NCBI RefSeq assembly: GCF_009856355.1
Contig: NZ_WMEW01000010.1
Coordinates: 62,001-126,000 of the forward strand
Source of the DNA: Halobacillus litoralis
Lineage (GTDB): Bacteria; Bacillota; Bacilli; Bacillales; Halobacillaceae
Direction: 5' to 3'
DNA length: 64,000 nucleotides
Below, in pieces: positions 61,554-64,000 of this stretch. Within the stretch, counting starts at the first letter, position 1; each line of letters begins with the position of its first letter. A program made the translations under genes and the position numbers. The notes beneath the pieces are model-generated. The model did not search any database and was not told the DNA's origin. It worked only from the letters and a program-made list of their open reading frames with translations.

Positions 61554-61620
61554 ATGCATAAATGTACCGGTCGTGTGGTACTTTCATTATATATCCTTCT
61601 GACAGTATGGAGTGAAAACG

Positions 61621-63435
61621 ATGAATTCAACGATTAAGGAGAAACTGGCCGTTTTACCAGACCAGCCCGGCTGTTATTTAATGAAAGATAAGCACGGGAC
61701 AATTATTTATGTGGGGAAATCGAAAGTATTGAAGAACCGCGTGCGTTCCTACTTTACCGGGGCGCATGACGGAAAGACCCAGCGTCTAGTACGAGAAATC
61801 GTCAACTTTGAATACATTGTCACAACCTCTGAAATAGAGGCACTGATTCTTGAGATGAATCTGATCAAAAAGTATGATCCGAAATACAATGTTCTATTGA
61901 AAGATGATAAAACGTACCCGTACTTAAAGGTGACCGGCGAACGGCATCCACGGTTGATCGTAACGAGGAATGTGAAGAAAGATAAGGGGAAATACTTCGG
62001 CCCCTATCCGAACGTCATTGCGGCAAGGGAAACGAAGAAACTGCTCGACCGGCTGTATCCATTAAGGAAATGCAATACGATGCCGGACCGTGTCTGCTTG
62101 TATTACCATATGCATCAATGTTTAGGTCCCTGTGAGTATAAGGTTACAAAACAAACGAATGATGAAATCGTCCAGCAGATTACTTCCTTCCTGAACGGTG
62201 GCCATAAGGAAATCAAAAAAGATTTGAAACAGAAAATGCTTGATGCGTCTGAGGAACTGGATTTTGAGCGCGCCAAGGAACTCAGGGACCAGATTGAGCA
62301 CATTGAATCGGTTATGGAACAGCAGAAGATGACGATGAACGATCAAGTGGACCGGGATATTTTCGGATACAGCTACGATAAAGGGTGGATGTGTGTCCAG
62401 GTTTTCTTCATCCGTCAGGGTAAGCTGATCGAACGCGACGTTTCTCTGTTTCCATTCTTTGATGATCCGGAAGAGACCTTCCTCAGCTATATCGCCAGGT
62501 TTTACCTGCACCAGAACCACCCGTATCCGAAGCAGGTGCTTGTCCCTGTTGCGACGAACGTCGATGTGCTCGAAGGGGCGATCGATACGAAAGTGATGAT
62601 TCCGATGCGCGGACGTAAAAAGGAACTGGTGGAGCTGGCGATGAAAAATGCGAAGATCTCGCTCGAAGAGAAATTCGCCTTGATTGAACGGGATGAGGAA
62701 CGGACGATCAAAGCGGTGGAATCGCTGGGAGAGAAGCTTCATATTGAAACCCCGCACCGGATCGAGGCGTTTGATAACTCCAATATTCAGGGAGCGGATC
62801 CAGTTTCGGCGATGGTCGTATTTACAGACGGACGTGCGGATAAAAAAGAATACAGAAAGTACAAAGTCCGTGATGTCAAAGGACCGGATGATTATGAGAC
62901 GATGCGGGAAGTCATCCGGAGGCGCTACCAGCGTGTCTTAAAAGAAGACCTTCCACTGCCGGATCTGATTGTGGTAGATGGAGGGAAAGGACAGATGTCC
63001 GCCGCGCTAGATGTGCTGGAAAATGAACTGGGGATTGATGTACCACTCTGCGGACTTGCCAAGGATGATAAACACAAAACGAGTGAGCTGCTGTATGGAG
63101 ATCCACCTTCCCCAATAGACCTGGATAGAAAATCGCAGGAATTCTACCTCGTCCAAAGAATCCAGGATGAAGTACACCGGTTTGCGATTTCCTTCCACAG
63201 GCAGCTACGCGGAAAAGGGGCCATCCAGTCCGAGCTGGATAACATCCCGGGTGTCGGTCAAAAGCGGAGACGCCTCCTGCTTCGACACTTCAAGTCCGTC
63301 ACAGAAATTAAGGAAGCGGATATTCAGTCGATTACGAAGCTCGGTATCCCGGAACCTGTAGCCAATACGATTCTTATCCATTTGAATGACAACCAGGAAG
63401 ACCCGGATGAACAAGAAGAACCAGCTGAAGAATAA
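61621..63435 (+). CDS. uvrC: UvrC, excinuclease ABC subunit C
   Basis: 604 residues. Makes both incisions in nucleotide excision repair. GIY-YIG nuclease (about 12-92): [31 protein letters not shown] cysteine-containing stretch (about 150-175, [21 protein letters not shown]) may hold an iron-sulfur cluster as in other UvrC. UVR domain about 200-235, RNase H-like 3' half with [21 protein letters not shown] and [10 protein letters not shown], then two helix-hairpin-helices ([31 protein letters not shown]). GGAGTGA favours ATG 61621 over GTG 61612. Its stop codon lies in the loop of the terminator. Confidence 0.95.
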   Translation: MNSTIKEKLAVLPDQPGCYLMKDKHGTIIYVGKSKVLKNRVRSYFTGAHDGKTQRLVREIVNFEYIVTTSEIEALILEMNLIKKYDPKYNVLLKDDKTYPYLKVTGERHPRLIVTRNVKKDKGKYFGPYPNVIAARETKKLLDRLYPLRKCNTMPDRVCLYYHMHQCLGPCEYKVTKQTNDEIVQQITSFLNGGHKEIKKDLKQKMLDASEELDFERAKELRDQIEHIESVMEQQKMTMNDQVDRDIFGYSYDKGWMCVQVFFIRQGKLIERDVSLFPFFDDPEETFLSYIARFYLHQNHPYPKQVLVPVATNVDVLEGAIDTKVMIPMRGRKKELVELAMKNAKISLEEKFALIERDEERTIKAVESLGEKLHIETPHRIEAFDNSNIQGADPVSAMVVFTDGRADKKEYRKYKVRDVKGPDDYETMREVIRRRYQRVLKEDLPLPDLIVVDGGKGQMSAALDVLENELGIDVPLCGLAKDDKHKTSELLYGDPPSPIDLDRKSQEFYLVQRIQDEVHRFAISFHRQLRGKGAIQSELDNIPGVGQKRRRLLLRHFKSVTEIKEADIQSITKLGIPEPVANTILIHLNDNQEDPDEQEEPAEE

Positions 63436-63450
63436 CAGCTGGTTCTTTTC
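63416..63450. terminator. uvrC / yslB terminator overlapping the uvrC stop
   Basis: Stem AAGAACCAGCTG / CAGCTGGTTCTT (63416-63427 and 63436-63447). The uvrC TAA (63433-63435) is in the loop, so the left arm codes for the last residues of UvrC. TTCTT follows on the plus side; the convergent yslB ends at 63451. Confidence 0.8.
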
Positions 63451-63894
63451 TTATGCTTTCATCGCTTTGATTTCCACGACGTTGTCTTTTTTGTTTATCT
63501 CTTCAAAGCACTCATATGTATCATCGGTCATTTGTTTAATGGATTCGGAAAGAAATCCGCATTCCAGTCGAAAATCCACATCGAGCAGTGTCTGGTGCAG
63601 GCGTTTTTCGATGATGTGGCCTTTTAGGTGGAACGTTAATTCATTCTTTTTTTCTTTTATTTTAACGAGCTCTCCCCAGCCCATGTACTGGAAGAATTCA
63701 AAGAGCTCATCGAAGGTTTCAAGGCTGGTCTGACGTGCTATGTTTTTCCCCATGTAATAAAGAAGATAAGGGGCATCTTTTCCGAGAAAATCAGGGAGGG
63801 TGAAGTAGCGCATTAAATCGAACCCTGCTCCGGTGCCCACAAGCGATGAAATGTTGCTTGTTGTTAGTTTTGTAGATTCTTTCAAGACGCTCAT
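63451..63894 (-). CDS. yslB: YslB, DUF2507 protein
   Basis: 147 residues, close to B. subtilis YslB. DUF2507 pattern: RYFTLPDFLGKDAPYLLYYMGKNIARQ and FEFFQYMGWGELVKIKEKKNEL. The fold is V4R-like, which often binds small ligands, but no function is known. It is on the opposite strand to uvrC and its start is preceded by GGGAG six bases upstream on the minus strand. In B. subtilis sdhC lies beyond; here the window ends at 64000 and the last 100 bases contain only the AT-rich upstream region. Confidence 0.85.
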   Translation of the reverse strand: MSVLKESTKLTTSNISSLVGTGAGFDLMRYFTLPDFLGKDAPYLLYYMGKNIARQTSLETFDELFEFFQYMGWGELVKIKEKKNELTFHLKGHIIEKRLHQTLLDVDFRLECGFLSESIKQMTDDTYECFEEINKKDNVVEIKAMKA

Positions 63895-64000
63895 TCCTTT
63901 CTCCCTTTATTATCACTTGAAATCTCCAGCAGTGCAATATGATTTACGCCATTTTATCAAAAGGAAATAAATGTGTATTTTTGAACATTTTATAACCGCG

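Noticed and set aside
63940-64000. Promoter of a downstream gene (TTGAAC near 63982)
   Set aside because: A -10 box at the right distance would fall at or beyond the window end, so it cannot be supported.

Overview
The window is a stretch of chromosome from a Gram-positive, endospore-forming member of the Bacillaceae. Gene content and order follow the Bacillus subtilis ytoI-to-yslB region almost gene for gene (established knowledge of that region, recalled rather than searched). Spore genes (ytrH, ytrI, sspI, ytxC, ytaF, ytvI), T-box leaders and AGGAGG-type ribosome binding sites agree. The moderately raised GC, the hflKC pair beside phoR and the style of the proteins suggest a halotolerant genus such as Halobacillus; that is inference. 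No tRNA, rRNA, CRISPR array, prophage or intact transposase was seen.

Layout: (1) 1-3788: ytoI (cut by the window start), ytpI, nrnA, and the sporulation pair ytrHI on the minus strand. (2) 3866-14205: dnaE, malic enzyme ytsJ, a GntR regulator, accDA, pfkA and pyk, which together supply pyruvate, NADPH and malonyl-CoA. (3) 14250-14549: a 300-bp intergenic repeat, then fxsA and ytvI. (4) 16360-20510: the citZ-icd-mdh TCA operon and a MaoC-like hydratase. (5) 20834-29843: phoPR, hflKC, polA, mutM, ytaF. (6) 29856-36612: coaE, gapB, speD, an unknown gene, nrdR, dnaB, dnaI, ytxC. (7) 36618-43723: thrS with a T-box, infC-rpmI-rplT with an L20-type leader, ysdA, a TVP38-family gene, ysdB, a dUTPase and ysdC. 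(8) 43761-44279: a second copy of the repeat and a separate 121-bp palindrome, then sspI and ysgA. (9) 45406-55875: pheST with a T-box, rnhC, zapA, cvpA, polX, mutS2, yshE and a tiny membrane-protein gene. (10) 56013-64000: the fatty-acid degradation operon lcfA-fadR-fadB-etfBA, trxA, uvrC and yslB.

Most genes are conserved housekeeping genes. The interest is in the non-coding DNA: a possible H-type pseudoknot abutting the speD ribosome binding site, which could be a translational switch on an S-adenosylmethionine-consuming enzyme; an intergenic repeat family with two near-full copies and a remnant, one copy lying between two versions of the pyk terminator; a TGGT-N3-ACCA operator just past the malic enzyme promoter, two genes from a GntR regulator and accDA; CcpN-like and cre-like sites on the gapB promoter; a FadR box between lcfA and fadR; and an AUU start codon for infC. 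Start codons were moved to match ribosome binding sites where the longest reading frame clearly began too early. No similarity search or folding program was run.
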